64,000 nucleotides of DNA from NCBI RefSeq assembly GCF_022829385.1, contig NZ_JAKSXX010000045.1:17071-81070 (forward strand). The letters are read 5' to 3'. The position numbers were made by a program, and so were the translations under genes. Below the pieces are notes generated by a model that saw only the letters and a list, made by a program, of their open reading frames with translations, made no database searches and was not told the origin of the DNA. The stretch comes from Methylobacterium sp. J-070 (GTDB lineage Bacteria > Pseudomonadota > Alphaproteobacteria > Rhizobiales > Beijerinckiaceae). Of this stretch, positions 15,955 through 24,825 are shown piece by piece. Every line of letters starts with the position of its first letter. Within the stretch, counting starts at the first letter, position 1.

Positions 15955-17048
15955 TGCGAGCGCGCTCCGTGAACTCGCCGCAGACCTCGGCCGACCGATT
16001 CCGCCTCGTCCCGTTCGACGCGATCAAGCTCGGGACCGCGCCCCGCTACCGGGTGAAAGGCCTGCTCCCGCTGGTCGGCCTAGCCCTGTTCTGGGGGCCT
16101 CCGAAATGCGGGAAGTCGTTCCTGGTGATGGACCTGCTGATGCACGTGGCGCTCGGCTGGACCTACCGCGGTCGGCGCGTCGTCCCCGGGAGCATCGTCT
16201 ACTGTGCGCTGGAGGGGCAACAGGGCTTCGAGGCCCGGGTCGAGGCGTTCCGCCAGCTTCATCTCGCCGAGGCAGCCGAGCCGACGCCGTTCTACCTGAT
16301 GCCGTCGCCGCTCAACCTGGTGCAGGACCACGCCGCGCTCATCGCCGGGATCCGGATGCAGATGCCGGTCGGGCAGCGGCCCGGTGTGGTCTGCCTCGAC
16401 ACGCTGAACCGGAGCTTCATCGGGTCCGAGAGCGACGACGAGGCCATGACCGCCTACGTGAAGGCGGCCGATGCGATCCGCGATGCCTTCGGGTGCTTGG
16501 TCGTGATCATCCACCATTGCGGGGTCGAGGGCACTCGCCCCAGAGGGCACTCGGCGCTCGCCGGTGCCATCGACGCGCAGCTCGCCGTTCGCAAGACGGG
16601 AGAGGGCCTCGTAACGGTGACGGTCGACTTGATGAAGGATGGACCGGAGGGCGACACGTTCGCCAGTCGCCTTGAGCCTGTTGAGGTCGGCGAGGATGAC
16701 GAGGGCGACGCGATCACGTCGTGCATCGTCGAGGCCGTGGTCGAGGCCCCGGTTGCGTCCAGGCCCGGGAAGCAGGCGGGCAAGCGCCTCTCGGAGCGCA
16801 ACCGCCTCGCGCTGGAGGCCCTCCGCGAGGCTGTCATGGCCAAGGGTGTCGCGGCGCCGACCACACTCGCGCTTCCGGCAGAGATCCGGGTCGTGCCGCC
16901 TGACGCGTGGCGGGAGGAGCTGTTCCGCCGCGGCATCCTCGACCGGGACGCCAGCGGCTACCGTGAGCAGTTCCGGCGGATGAAGCTGGACCTCATGGCC
17001 CGAGAAGCCGTCGCCGAGCGCGATGGGAGTCTCTGGATCGTCCCCTAG
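15954..17048 (+). CDS. RepA/DnaB-like AAA ATPase (AAA_25 helicase fold)
   Basis: A 364-residue RecA-fold ATPase of the type found in phage and plasmid replication modules (RSF1010 RepA-like). Walker A is GPPKCGKS (48-55), a Walker B-type strand is GVVCLDTLNRSF, and VIIHHCG and GHSALAGAIDAQLAV match the later sensor motifs. The C-terminal third (SERNRLALEALREAVMA onwards) looks like a winged-helix domain. It probably acts in replication of the excised element. The GTGAC array begins about 470 bp downstream, as a replication gene and origin would. Confidence 0.83.
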   Translation: MRARSVNSPQTSADRFRLVPFDAIKLGTAPRYRVKGLLPLVGLALFWGPPKCGKSFLVMDLLMHVALGWTYRGRRVVPGSIVYCALEGQQGFEARVEAFRQLHLAEAAEPTPFYLMPSPLNLVQDHAALIAGIRMQMPVGQRPGVVCLDTLNRSFIGSESDDEAMTAYVKAADAIRDAFGCLVVIIHHCGVEGTRPRGHSALAGAIDAQLAVRKTGEGLVTVTVDLMKDGPEGDTFASRLEPVEVGEDDEGDAITSCIVEAVVEAPVASRPGKQAGKRLSERNRLALEALREAVMAKGVAAPTTLALPAEIRVVPPDAWREELFRRGILDRDASGYREQFRRMKLDLMAREAVAERDGSLWIVP

Positions 17049-17082
17049 TCAGCCATGCCGCAGGTTCGTCGGCAGCGCGTGC

Positions 17083-17457
17083 TCAGCCTTTTATGCGTTC
17101 GAGGACCTTGGTCTGGATGCTGATGTCTGAAAGTCGTTCCCCTGTAGGCTGAACAAGAAACAATCCTCGATACTCGCTGAAGCTGTGAGGGAATGCATCG
17201 TAGTCATTTGCGATGCCAACAGCGACTTTGAAAGGCTCGGCAGCGTTCATAGCTGCTAGAAGCTCGTCTTCTTTCTGAAACCAAACCTCCAAGTAAATCG
17301 ACTTCGTGTCTTTGTCGACGACCCAGCCTTTGGTCCATGAGACCGGCACGGTATCGATAATTTGGCCCCGACTCTTGATGTGGCCCTTCCAACTTCCGCG
17401 GTGGGTAAACGTCATTTCAAGGTTGTCGGACCAATGCGCCATCGCGATCTCCCGCAC
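17083..17457 (-). CDS. Hypothetical protein
   Basis: A protein on the opposite strand to its neighbours. The better start is the ATG at 17442 (MAHWSDNLEM), preceded by GGGAG at good spacing, giving 119 residues; an upstream GTG gives 124. It is beta-rich and aromatic (TFTHRGSWKGHIKSRGQIID; SIYLEVWFQKEDELLA) with no recognised family. It is less GC-rich than its neighbours, suggesting separate acquisition, perhaps as cargo. Confidence 0.6.
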   Translation of the reverse strand: MREIAMAHWSDNLEMTFTHRGSWKGHIKSRGQIIDTVPVSWTKGWVVDKDTKSIYLEVWFQKEDELLAAMNAAEPFKVAVGIANDYDAFPHSFSEYRGLFLVQPTGERLSDISIQTKVLERIKG

Positions 17458-17519
17458 GCTTCTGCCTCAGAGCATCGCCGCCGCTCCGATGGACGCCTTA
17501 ACCCCAGACTGCATAAGGC

Positions 17520-17644
17520 GTCACAGGCGTCACACCCGTCACACCCTAAAGGGTGGTGTGACGTGACGTGACGGTCAGACCCGTCACAAACGTGACGTGA
17601 CGTGACGGTCTGTGACGGTGTGACGGTGTGACGGAGGGTGTGAC
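17520..17644. repeat. Array of 14 GTGAC/GTCAC pentamers, candidate iteron origin
   Basis: Within 125 bp there are four GTCAC (17520, 17529, 17538, 17583; the first three spaced exactly 9 bp) and ten GTGAC (17558, 17563, 17568, 17592, 17597, 17602, 17612, 17620, 17628, 17640; two sets in perfect 5-bp tandem). GTCACACC (17538-17545) and GGTGTGAC (17555-17562) form a central palindrome. The array lies in a non-coding stretch (17458-18089) next to the ATPase gene. Iteron binding by a replication initiator, or a cluster of operators, would explain it. The pattern is seen; the function is inferred. Confidence 0.75.
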
Positions 17645-17760
17645 AGACGTGGATTCGGGCGTCAAAACACCCGGTGCTTTGCCATGCACGCGCAATACGG
17701 TTGAGACCGGCATTTCAGCCCAAGTTGGGCCGAAACTCGGCAGGCCGAGGGCGGAAAGGG

Positions 17761-17771
17761 GTCACCGTGAC
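17761..17771. repeat. Outlying palindrome of the same pentamer
   Basis: GTCACCGTGAC is an odd-length perfect palindrome of the pentamer in the array 120 bp upstream, and another GTGACGG lies at about 18046. Together they suggest that the whole 17458-18089 region is a control or replication locus. Nothing else was recognised there. Confidence 0.5.
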
Positions 17772-18089
17772 GGTGATACCTTCGGCCAGACGGGCCCCTT
17801 CCACAGCCGACCTTCGAGGTCCCGGAAACCGATGCGGCGGATGGGGTATCCGCCGACTGAGCCAATAAGATAAGCCGCGACAGACACTTAGATCAGCGCC
17901 GCTTCCGCTACCCACATGGTCGCCCACGAACTCAGCCGTTTCTAAGCCCGAAACAGGCCTCGCGGGCGCGTGAGACGCCTCTTGCACGCAACGGCCGATT
18001 TCGTCATGTTGGCGGCCGGCTCAACGCCTTTCGGCCTTTCGGGACTGTGACGGTCCGCAGGCTCTACCGACCTCGCTCGGAGAGATCCT

Positions 18090-18785
18090 GTGTCCGCTGC
18101 CCTGGCCCTCGTTCCCGCTCCCACCGACCTCTCGCCGGCCCGCGCCGCGCTCATCGACGCCTATGTGCAGCGTGACGCGCTCCAGGCGACGTCGGGCAAG
18201 ATCCTCGCGGCGCGGGAGCGGCTGAGAGAGGCCGAGGCCGCAGAGGATGCTGCGAAGGCCGCGCTCTCGGCGCTGGCAGCGGGCGAGGCCGAGGCCTATC
18301 GCGTCTGGGCGCTCTCGACCCGCGGACCGGAGCCGCGCCCCAATTTGGAGGCGCGCCGAGCGGCCGAGGATCGCCTCGCGGAAGCCAAGGCCCGGGCCGA
18401 TGCGGCGCGCGGCGCGGCGACGGTGTTCACCAGCGGCATGAATGCTGCCGAGCGCGAGAGCCAGCGCGTCGAGGCGTCCATCGCCTCCGCGGTCAACGCG
18501 ATCCTGTTGGAGGAGCTACAGGCCGAGACAGAGATCGCCGAGCGCACTTTCGCCGCCGCGGTCGAGCGCGTGAAGTCGCTTCGCAAGCTGGCTGGCGTGA
18601 TCGTGGATGCGCTGCCCGCGCCCGATCGCGCACTCGCTGGCGAATGCGCCTTCCGGGCGGGCGAGATGTCCAACTTGCGGATCGACCACCACGACCTCGG
18701 CGACTGGGATCCGGCTCACCGCGCCGTCGAGCGCCTGACGGCCGACCTCCGCACCGAGCCGACCGCAACCCTCTCCTTGGACTGA
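18090..18785 (+). CDS. Hypothetical coiled-coil protein
   Basis: A 231-residue, Ala/Glu-rich protein with GTG start and strong coiled-coil character from about residue 25 to 190 (for example AARERLREAEAAEDAAKAAL). It opens the late-type gene set of the element, three bases before the next ATG. Position before head-like and terminase genes would suit a structural or scaffolding role, but no family is recognised. Confidence 0.65.
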   Translation: MSAALALVPAPTDLSPARAALIDAYVQRDALQATSGKILAARERLREAEAAEDAAKAALSALAAGEAEAYRVWALSTRGPEPRPNLEARRAAEDRLAEAKARADAARGAATVFTSGMNAAERESQRVEASIASAVNAILLEELQAETEIAERTFAAAVERVKSLRKLAGVIVDALPAPDRALAGECAFRAGEMSNLRIDHHDLGDWDPAHRAVERLTADLRTEPTATLSLD

Positions 18786-18787
18786 CC

Positions 18788-19249
18788 ATGAGCCCGCAGC
18801 CGCAGCGAAAGCGCCATCACCTGTCGAGCATCGAGCTCGATGAAATCAGCCTGGTCGACAGGCCGGCCAACAAGGGCGCGCGCGTCGCGCTGTTCAAGCG
18901 AGACGAGGCCCCGGACATGCAGAACGTCGACGCGATCATCGCGAAGTTCACCGGCCAGAGCGTCGAGACGGTCTCGACCGTCGGCAGGATCCATGCGGCC
19001 GTCGAGGATGTGCGTGCCGCGCACCCCGGTATGTCCTACGCGGCGGCCCTGACGAAGCACATCGAGGCGAACCCTGCCGACTTCGACGCGCTGGAGAAGG
19101 CGGAGGGCCGCTCCGTGCGGGCCCCGGAGGGCATCAGCAAGGCGCTGACCGATGCGGCGGCAGTGATGCGGCGGACTTATCCGCACCTCACGCGCGAGCA
19201 GGCGATGGCCAAGGCCATGGCCGAGGATCCCTCGCTGTACGAGGGCTGA
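18788..19249 (+). CDS. Phage head-protease/scaffold-like protein
   Basis: A 153-residue protein starting HHLSSIELDEISLVDRPANK. The phrase ISLVDRPANKGA is characteristic of phage prohead protease and XkdF-like proteins, where it precedes a peptidase or a scaffolding tail. Here only the signature and a helical remainder are present (LTKHIEANPADFDALEK), so it looks like a shortened form. It may be a relic of a capsid module or a small protein acting on a helper's capsid. The next 292 bp to the terminase hold nothing recognisable. Confidence 0.5.
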   Translation: MSPQPQRKRHHLSSIELDEISLVDRPANKGARVALFKRDEAPDMQNVDAIIAKFTGQSVETVSTVGRIHAAVEDVRAAHPGMSYAAALTKHIEANPADFDALEKAEGRSVRAPEGISKALTDAAAVMRRTYPHLTREQAMAKAMAEDPSLYEG

Positions 19250-19541
19250 AGTTTCCGAGTTCGCCGGCGGGTTTCGGATCCTTTCCTCGCCGGTGATCGG
19301 GCCCGCTCTCGTACTGGTCGAGGCGGGTCATAGGGCCGGATGGGAGTGATGCCCCGGAGCGGTCCAGGTCTGTCGGAGCGTGGACGACACCGCTTCGGCA
19401 GACCGCCTTTCGAGTTCGTCAACGGCGTCGACGCCCTTCGCCGAAGACGATCAACCCGGGCGCCACGCGGCATGGGGCGCCCGGAACAGGCCCGCCGGGG
19501 TGTTCCTCCGCCCCGGCGGACCACCCTCTCACGGACGCGAC

Positions 19542-20114
19542 ATGGGCAAGATTCGCAACACTTCGACGCTTGTCGACAAGCACCCCCAGCGGCCCGAGAT
19601 CGAGGCTGCGTTGGCCGCCAACGTTTCGCTGCTGAAGCTTGAGAGGCGGTACGGAATCGACAGCGTGACGCTCTGCCGCCACCGGCAGCGCATGCGCCGC
19701 GATCAGCCTGAGCTTTTCCGGGCGCTCATCGCCGCCGACTGGAAAGTCTCACCCGAAGAGCTGAAGGCGCTCTATGCCGAGACGTCGGACGGCTGGCTGA
19801 AGAATCTCCGCGCGCACCATGCGAAGCTGACCTTCATCTTTGACCGCAACCTGGAAGCCGGCAACGACGGCGTTGCCGCCCAGATCTCGGCGCAGCTGGC
19901 AAAGTACTCCGAGCAGATCGGCCGTGCCGTTCACCAACTCGGCGCTGACACCATCCGAATACAGCAAAACGTCATGGTCTTGCCTGAGGTGACGGCGCTG
20001 CGCATGATCCTCATGGAGGAATTGCGGGAGGCCCCTGAGCTCAAGGCCCGGGTTGTGGCGCGGCTCCAAGCAGTCGCCGACGGCGGGGCCGGCATCCTGG
20101 AGCACGCGGCATGA
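19542..20114 (+). CDS. Terminase small subunit-like protein
   Basis: A 190-residue protein with an N-terminal helix-turn-helix (IEAALAANVSLLKLERRYGI, DSVTLCRHRQRMRRD) and a long helical C-terminal part (EQIGRAVHQLGADTIRIQQN). The HTH followed by an oligomerisation region, and the ATGA overlap with the large-subunit gene, are typical of small terminases that recognise the packaging site. The frame is open upstream, but the ATG at 19542 (MGKIRNTSTL) begins the coding-like sequence. Confidence 0.7.
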   Translation: MGKIRNTSTLVDKHPQRPEIEAALAANVSLLKLERRYGIDSVTLCRHRQRMRRDQPELFRALIAADWKVSPEELKALYAETSDGWLKNLRAHHAKLTFIFDRNLEAGNDGVAAQISAQLAKYSEQIGRAVHQLGADTIRIQQNVMVLPEVTALRMILMEELREAPELKARVVARLQAVADGGAGILEHAA

Positions 20115-21487
20115 CCAGCCTCGCGGCCCTCGCCCTCGAACTTGCCGATGCGCTGGAGACCGACTGGCGGTCGAAAGCCCGACCGGAGCAGATCCATCCG
20201 CCGGGCGACTGGGCGACGTGGCTGGTCTTGGCGGGTCGCGGCTACGGAAAAACGAGAATGGGTGCCGAGTGGGTGCAGGAACGGGCGATGTCGGGGAGTG
20301 TCTCGCGCATCGGCCTTGTGGCCCCGACGGCGCCAGATGCGCGCGATGTCATGATCGAGGGCGCCAGCGGCATCATGGCGATCGCGCCGAAGCACGCGCG
20401 GCCAGACTATCAGCCGGCGCTGCGGCGCTTGACCTGGCCGAACGGCTGCGTCGCCACCGCATTCTCGGCGGAGGAGCCGGACCGCCTCCGCGGCCCACAG
20501 CACGGCGCGCTGTGGGCAGACGAGCTCGCCGCGTGGCCGGATGCGCACAAGGTCTGGGAGCAGTGCGAGATGGGCTTGCGCCTCGGCCGGCAGCCGCAGG
20601 CGCTCATCACCACGACGCCGCGCCCGATCCCGGTCATCCGCGACCTGCTGAGCCGGGAAGGTGTGGTGATCTACGATGAGGACACGAAGAGCCATTACGT
20701 CGACGTGATCGTGACGCGTGGGAAGACCGCGGACAACATCAAGAACCTCGCGCCCCGGCGCGTGCGGAAGCTCTATGACCAGTACGGCGGCACGCGCCTC
20801 GGCCGCCAGGAGCTTGAGGGCGAGGTCCTGACCGACACGCCCGGCGCGCTGTGGCGCCTTGAGGATATCGACAGGACGCGGCTGCCGGTCGAGGCCGAGC
20901 CCGACATGAAGCGCGTCGTCGTGGCGGTCGATCCGGCTGTCAGCTCCCGGGAGAAGTCGAACCTGACCGGCCTCGTGGTGGCGGGCGTGGACGCGGACGG
21001 GCATTTCTACGTCCTGGCCGACCGCTCCGACGTGCTCACGCCCGACGCCTGGGGCCAGCGCGCCGTCGCGCTATACCGAGCCTTCAAGGCCGACCGCATC
21101 GTCTGCGAGGTCAACCAAGGCGGCGACATGGTGGAATCCACCATCCGCAACGTCGACCCGAACGCACCGGTCCGGAAGGTCCACGCCAGCCGCGGCAAGG
21201 CGGTCCGGGCCGAGCCGGTGGCAGCGCTCTACGAACAAGGCCGCGTGCATCACGTCGGCGAGTTCCGGCAGCTCGAAGACCAGTGCTGCAGCTTCACGAG
21301 CGACTTCGACCGCCGCAGGGCCGGCTACAGCCCCGACCGCCTCGACGCCTTGGTCTGGGCGCTCACGGAGCTGTCCGGCCGAGGCCAGATCGAGCCCGAC
21401 GTCATCATCGAACCGGTCGGCATCCGCAACGAAGGCGGCACGCGCCTCGACCTGTCGTGGTCGCTTGGCTCCTACGAAATGGATTGA
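20111..21487 (+). CDS. Phage terminase large subunit
   Basis: A 458-residue DNA-packaging motor. The ATPase domain has Walker A AGRGYGKT (41-48) and a Walker B ALWADELA with the DE pair at 137-138, plus a coupling motif TTTPRPIP. The RNase H-like nuclease has its first Asp in VVAVDPAVSS and a later DRLDALVWAL. Length and motifs match complete terminases (TerL family, Terminase_6 type). A downstream gene set without a portal is abnormal, because TerL needs a portal to package DNA; the portal would have to be supplied by a helper phage or has been lost. Confidence 0.92.
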   Translation: MTSLAALALELADALETDWRSKARPEQIHPPGDWATWLVLAGRGYGKTRMGAEWVQERAMSGSVSRIGLVAPTAPDARDVMIEGASGIMAIAPKHARPDYQPALRRLTWPNGCVATAFSAEEPDRLRGPQHGALWADELAAWPDAHKVWEQCEMGLRLGRQPQALITTTPRPIPVIRDLLSREGVVIYDEDTKSHYVDVIVTRGKTADNIKNLAPRRVRKLYDQYGGTRLGRQELEGEVLTDTPGALWRLEDIDRTRLPVEAEPDMKRVVVAVDPAVSSREKSNLTGLVVAGVDADGHFYVLADRSDVLTPDAWGQRAVALYRAFKADRIVCEVNQGGDMVESTIRNVDPNAPVRKVHASRGKAVRAEPVAALYEQGRVHHVGEFRQLEDQCCSFTSDFDRRRAGYSPDRLDALVWALTELSGRGQIEPDVIIEPVGIRNEGGTRLDLSWSLGSYEMD

Positions 21488-21496
21488 ACACACGCC

Positions 21497-21928
21497 ATGA
21501 CTGCACAGCGCGAAATCGGCGGCATCCAGTTCATCTGCGAGATGATGAAGGGAGAAGACGCGCTTGGCCTCTTTCTCCGGTGCGCATCAACGCTGCGGCC
21601 TGCACAGAACCTCTTCATCGCCATCGCGACCGGCGAAGATGAGGTCGCGCTGATCCATGCGTTTTTCGAATTCGCGCGGGAGATGGATCCCGCGAAAGTG
21701 CATCCGCTCACGATGGACCTGGCGCGCCTCGCTCGGCCGGCGGACGGAAGCCCCTTCCCCGAAGATCTGGACCTGATGTCCATCCTCGAATGCGCGTTCT
21801 TCGGCGCGGCGGTGAACTTCGGTGACACGATGCCAGCCGGCATTGATCCGTTGATGCTTAGATCGCGCGCCTTACAGCAGCGAGCGCAGGCTGAGCCAGT
21901 TGTCGAGAACAATGGAGGCCAGTCGTGA
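21497..21928 (+). CDS. Putative tail assembly chaperone
   Basis: A 143-residue protein beginning MTAQREIGGIQFICEMMKGE. A short beta hairpin with KGEDALGLFLRCASTLRP resembles small phage tail chaperones that act on the tape measure protein. The gene immediately precedes the tape measure gene and overlaps it (GTGA), the standard location of such chaperones. The family call is by pattern and context only. Confidence 0.5.
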   Translation: MTAQREIGGIQFICEMMKGEDALGLFLRCASTLRPAQNLFIAIATGEDEVALIHAFFEFAREMDPAKVHPLTMDLARLARPADGSPFPEDLDLMSILECAFFGAAVNFGDTMPAGIDPLMLRSRALQQRAQAEPVVENNGGQS

Positions 21929-24168
21929 TTGTCGAAGAGCTCATTGGTAGAATTTCGCTACAAACAAAAGGCATCGACGACGCCAAAAAGGCAGTAAAGG
22001 TCTTGGCCGAATTCCGTAAGGCCTTGAAGGGCTTGGCGGATGGTGCACGCGGCCGCTTCGACGGGCCCGGCAGGCTGGCCCGCGGCCTCCGAGACGCCGT
22101 GCAGGCTCAGAAGAAACTCGCATCCGGCGGCGACATGGGCCGGGCCGACAAGGGCGTGAAGCAGCAGGTCTCGACGGTGAAGCGCTTGGCCGACGCCTAT
22201 CGCGATGCCGCGAAGGCGCAGGCGGCGCTCAGCCACGGGCCGCGCACGTCCGGTCGCTCGTGGATCAGCGGCGAGCTGGAGGCTCTGCGCCGGTACAAGC
22301 GCGAGATGAAGGCGGTCGAGCGCGAGGCCGGCCGGCGCGGGGTGCCTCGGAACCGCGTCGGACAGATGTCGCGCGTCCCGTATGGCGAGCGTCATCCGAT
22401 TGGCGAGGCCATCGGCGGCGGTGTGCTCGGCGCCGGTGCCGCCCGCGGCTCGCAGTACGCGGTCGCACAGGGTGCCAACGTCCTCCAGGAGAGCAACCGC
22501 GAACGTAACGCCGGCATGGAGGCGGCGCAGATCGCGGCGCTCGACAAGCGGGCGATGGAGCTCAGCGCCGAGTTCCCCAGTGTCGACGCCACCACGATCC
22601 GCAGCATGGGCCGCGACGCCCGCAACATGTTCCCGAACTTCGACAAGGCCATGGAGGCGCTACCGGACTTGGTGAAGGCCCGCGTGATGCTCCAGGCCGC
22701 GAAGGGCAAGGAGGCGGCCGACAACGAGCTGCAGGACTTCCTCAAGGGCGAGGATATCCGCGGCGATACCGAGGACGTCGGCAAGTTCCGCACCAACCTC
22801 AACAATGCAATCAAGGCGGTTCAGGTCGAGGGCGGCCAGCTTCCACTTCGCGAATACAAGCAGTTCGCGAAGATGTCGAAAGCCGGCGGCGGCAACCTGT
22901 CCGACGAGTTCATGGCTGCGGTAGCTCCGACCTTCATGCAGTCGGAAGGCGGCGCCCGGTTCGGCACACAGATCGCGGCTGGTATCGCGTCCCTCATCTC
23001 CGGCCGCCGAACCAAGAAATCGACTGCTGCCCTCGGTGAGCTTGGACTGCTCGACAAGAAAGGCAAGCTCAAGAACGCAGCAAAGTATCAGGAGAACCCG
23101 CACAAGTACGCGACTGAAGATATGATGCCCGCCCTGCAACGTAAGGGTGTCGATATCAACGACGACAAGGCGGTTCAAGCGTATATGGCCAGGATCTTCT
23201 CCTCGGCCATCACGGAAAACCTTTTCACGAAAATGATCACTCAGCGTGATCAGGTCGCCCGCAACATTAAGACCTATAAGGGTTCGACCGGGCTTGAAGG
23301 CGCCAAGGGGCAGACCCGCGGCGACCCCTACATCGGCTTCGAGGGGCTGGTGGCGCAGATCAAGAACTTCCTCGGCGTGACGCAGAGCGAGAACGTAGCC
23401 AGCGCCACCAAGGGGCTTGCCTCGATCACCGAGGCGATCGGCGACTTCAACAAGAAGCTGTCGAATGATCCCGCGACCGCGCAGGCGGTTGGCGTGGGCG
23501 AGGCTGGAGCGGCCGCCGCAGTCGGCGGTTGGGGCATCTACAAGTTCATCAGCGGCGCGAGGAAGGTTCTCGGCCTCGGTGGCGAGGCGGCCAAGGCCGG
23601 CGGCGCGGAGGCGGCGGTCGAGGGCGCGAAGGTAGGACCGCAGGCGAGCGCGCTGGACACCGCTGGCCGGGCCATCACGCGCGGTGCGGCGGCCGCGGCC
23701 TTCCCGGTCACGGCCGGCCTCACCAAGGGCGATCAGAACAAGCTGATCGAGCGCGCCGTGCGCGTCATCCAGGACAAGCAGGAGGCCAGCGCCGAGGTGG
23801 AACGGGAGACGCGGCGCGGCCGAGCGATGTCCGCCGCTCCGAACATCCCGACGCTACCGGGCGGCCCGTCGAGCGGCCTGCCCCGGATGCTTCAGGATCC
23901 GAAGGCGCAGTTCGGCGCGGTCGAGCAGCGGCTGAAGGAGATGCAGACCAATTCGCAGAAGGTGATCGACACCCTCGACCAGAACGTGAAGCTGCAGCTC
24001 GACTACAGCGCGATCGACGCGGCTCAGGGCCGGGCCGAGAAGCTTATGGCGACGCTGAATGCAGCGAAGGGTGCGGCCGCCTCGATCGGAAGCGGAACGT
24101 CCGGTAATGGCGCCGTCAGCCTCTACAAGGGTAGCAACACGTTCAGCACGGGAGTGACCGCGCCGTGA
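21925..24168 (+). CDS. Tail tape measure-like protein
   Basis: A 747-residue protein with a GTG start. Helical, Lys/Ala-rich N-terminal stretches (QTKGIDDAKKAVKVLAEFRK) are followed by glycine-rich hydrophobic segments (EAIGGGVLGAGAARGSQYAV; GAAAAVGGWGIYKFISGARK) and a long helical remainder. This arrangement is typical of tail tape measure proteins, which set tail length and reach the host membrane. It is isolated: no tail tube, terminator or baseplate gene accompanies it. Either the other tail genes were deleted or the element supplies only this part to a helper's tail. Confidence 0.75.
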   Translation: MIVEELIGRISLQTKGIDDAKKAVKVLAEFRKALKGLADGARGRFDGPGRLARGLRDAVQAQKKLASGGDMGRADKGVKQQVSTVKRLADAYRDAAKAQAALSHGPRTSGRSWISGELEALRRYKREMKAVEREAGRRGVPRNRVGQMSRVPYGERHPIGEAIGGGVLGAGAARGSQYAVAQGANVLQESNRERNAGMEAAQIAALDKRAMELSAEFPSVDATTIRSMGRDARNMFPNFDKAMEALPDLVKARVMLQAAKGKEAADNELQDFLKGEDIRGDTEDVGKFRTNLNNAIKAVQVEGGQLPLREYKQFAKMSKAGGGNLSDEFMAAVAPTFMQSEGGARFGTQIAAGIASLISGRRTKKSTAALGELGLLDKKGKLKNAAKYQENPHKYATEDMMPALQRKGVDINDDKAVQAYMARIFSSAITENLFTKMITQRDQVARNIKTYKGSTGLEGAKGQTRGDPYIGFEGLVAQIKNFLGVTQSENVASATKGLASITEAIGDFNKKLSNDPATAQAVGVGEAGAAAAVGGWGIYKFISGARKVLGLGGEAAKAGGAEAAVEGAKVGPQASALDTAGRAITRGAAAAAFPVTAGLTKGDQNKLIERAVRVIQDKQEASAEVERETRRGRAMSAAPNIPTLPGGPSSGLPRMLQDPKAQFGAVEQRLKEMQTNSQKVIDTLDQNVKLQLDYSAIDAAQGRAEKLMATLNAAKGAAASIGSGTSGNGAVSLYKGSNTFSTGVTAP

Positions 24169-24440
24169 GGTGGCCCTGGTCCCGAAAGCCGGCGCCGTCA
24201 GTCCGATCCGAGGCGGAGTTGCGCGACATGGCGGAGGAAATCGCCGAGCGCTTCGTCGCGCTCTACGATCCCGCGCGGCCCCAGGCTGACATCCCGGTGA
24301 TGCCGATCATCGAAGATATCTGCGTTCGTGAGGGCCTATCGGTGGACGAGCTCGACCGCCTGGTGACGCACTTTGGCGCTGTCGCGGACGAGTTCAGCGA
24401 GGCTCGGCTATTGGCGGCTGAGCCGGCTGGCCGGGCGTAG
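24165..24440 (+). CDS. Hypothetical protein downstream of the tape measure gene
   Basis: A 91-residue protein with a GTG start overlapping the tape measure stop (GTGA). It is acidic and helical (SEAELRDMAEEIAERFVALY; CVREGLSVDELDRLVTHFGA). It overlaps the end of the convergent membrane protein gene by 47 bp. No family is recognised. Confidence 0.6.
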   Translation: MRWPWSRKPAPSVRSEAELRDMAEEIAERFVALYDPARPQADIPVMPIIEDICVREGLSVDELDRLVTHFGAVADEFSEARLLAAEPAGRA

Positions 24441-24624
24441 CTGCTTTCAGCCGGTCGAGGATCCGTTGCTGCCGGTCCAGCACCGAGTGCAGACCGTACA
24501 TCAGCACGCCGCCGATGAGGCACACAGCGGCGAACACGACGTCCATACTTGATGACGGGTTCCGTAGGGCCCACGCTCCGAAGCCGAAGCTGACGATGCC
24601 GGCGAGAGGTAGGACCAGGATCAT
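24394..24624 (-). CDS. Small two-helix membrane protein, holin-like
   Basis: A 76-residue protein with two hydrophobic segments (LVLPLAGIVSFGFGAW; VVFAAVCLIGGVLMYGL) joined by a short loop, then a charged tail (DRQQRILDRLKAATPG). Size and topology suit a holin or other small phage membrane protein; no lysin gene is present. It is the last gene of the minus-strand operon. Confidence 0.55.
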   Translation of the reverse strand: MILVLPLAGIVSFGFGAWALRNPSSSMDVVFAAVCLIGGVLMYGLHSVLDRQQRILDRLKAATPGQPAQPPIAEPR

Positions 24625-24669
24625 CCCGGCAGGATAGCCGCCGGGATGGCGGTGTCGAGGGGGCCTGGA

Positions 24670-24822
24670 TCAGCCGCCGGTAGCGCGATGCTCCCGACCC
24701 GGCGCTGGACGCTTCGCTATCGGGTGCTTCTGATTGAACCGTCGCGTCAGCACGGCGAAAAAGCTTCCACCACCGACGATCGTGAATCCGAGGGCGCACC
24801 ATAGGAGCATAGTGGGTGTCAT
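24670..24822 (-). CDS. Very small single-span membrane protein
   Basis: A 50-residue frame: MTPTMLLWCALGFTIVGGGS starts a single membrane helix, followed by a basic tail (TRRFNQKHPIAKRPAPGREH). GGAG lies at ideal distance before the ATG, overlapping the end of the upstream gene, which supports translation. The membrane helix with a basic cytoplasmic tail resembles small toxins or lysis accessory peptides, but nothing more can be said. Confidence 0.5.
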   Translation of the reverse strand: MTPTMLLWCALGFTIVGGGSFFAVLTRRFNQKHPIAKRPAPGREHRATGG

Positions 24823-24825
24823 GGC

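Noticed and set aside
17520..17644. CRISPR array
   Set aside because: The repeats are 5-bp units without unique spacers of constant length and no cas genes are near.
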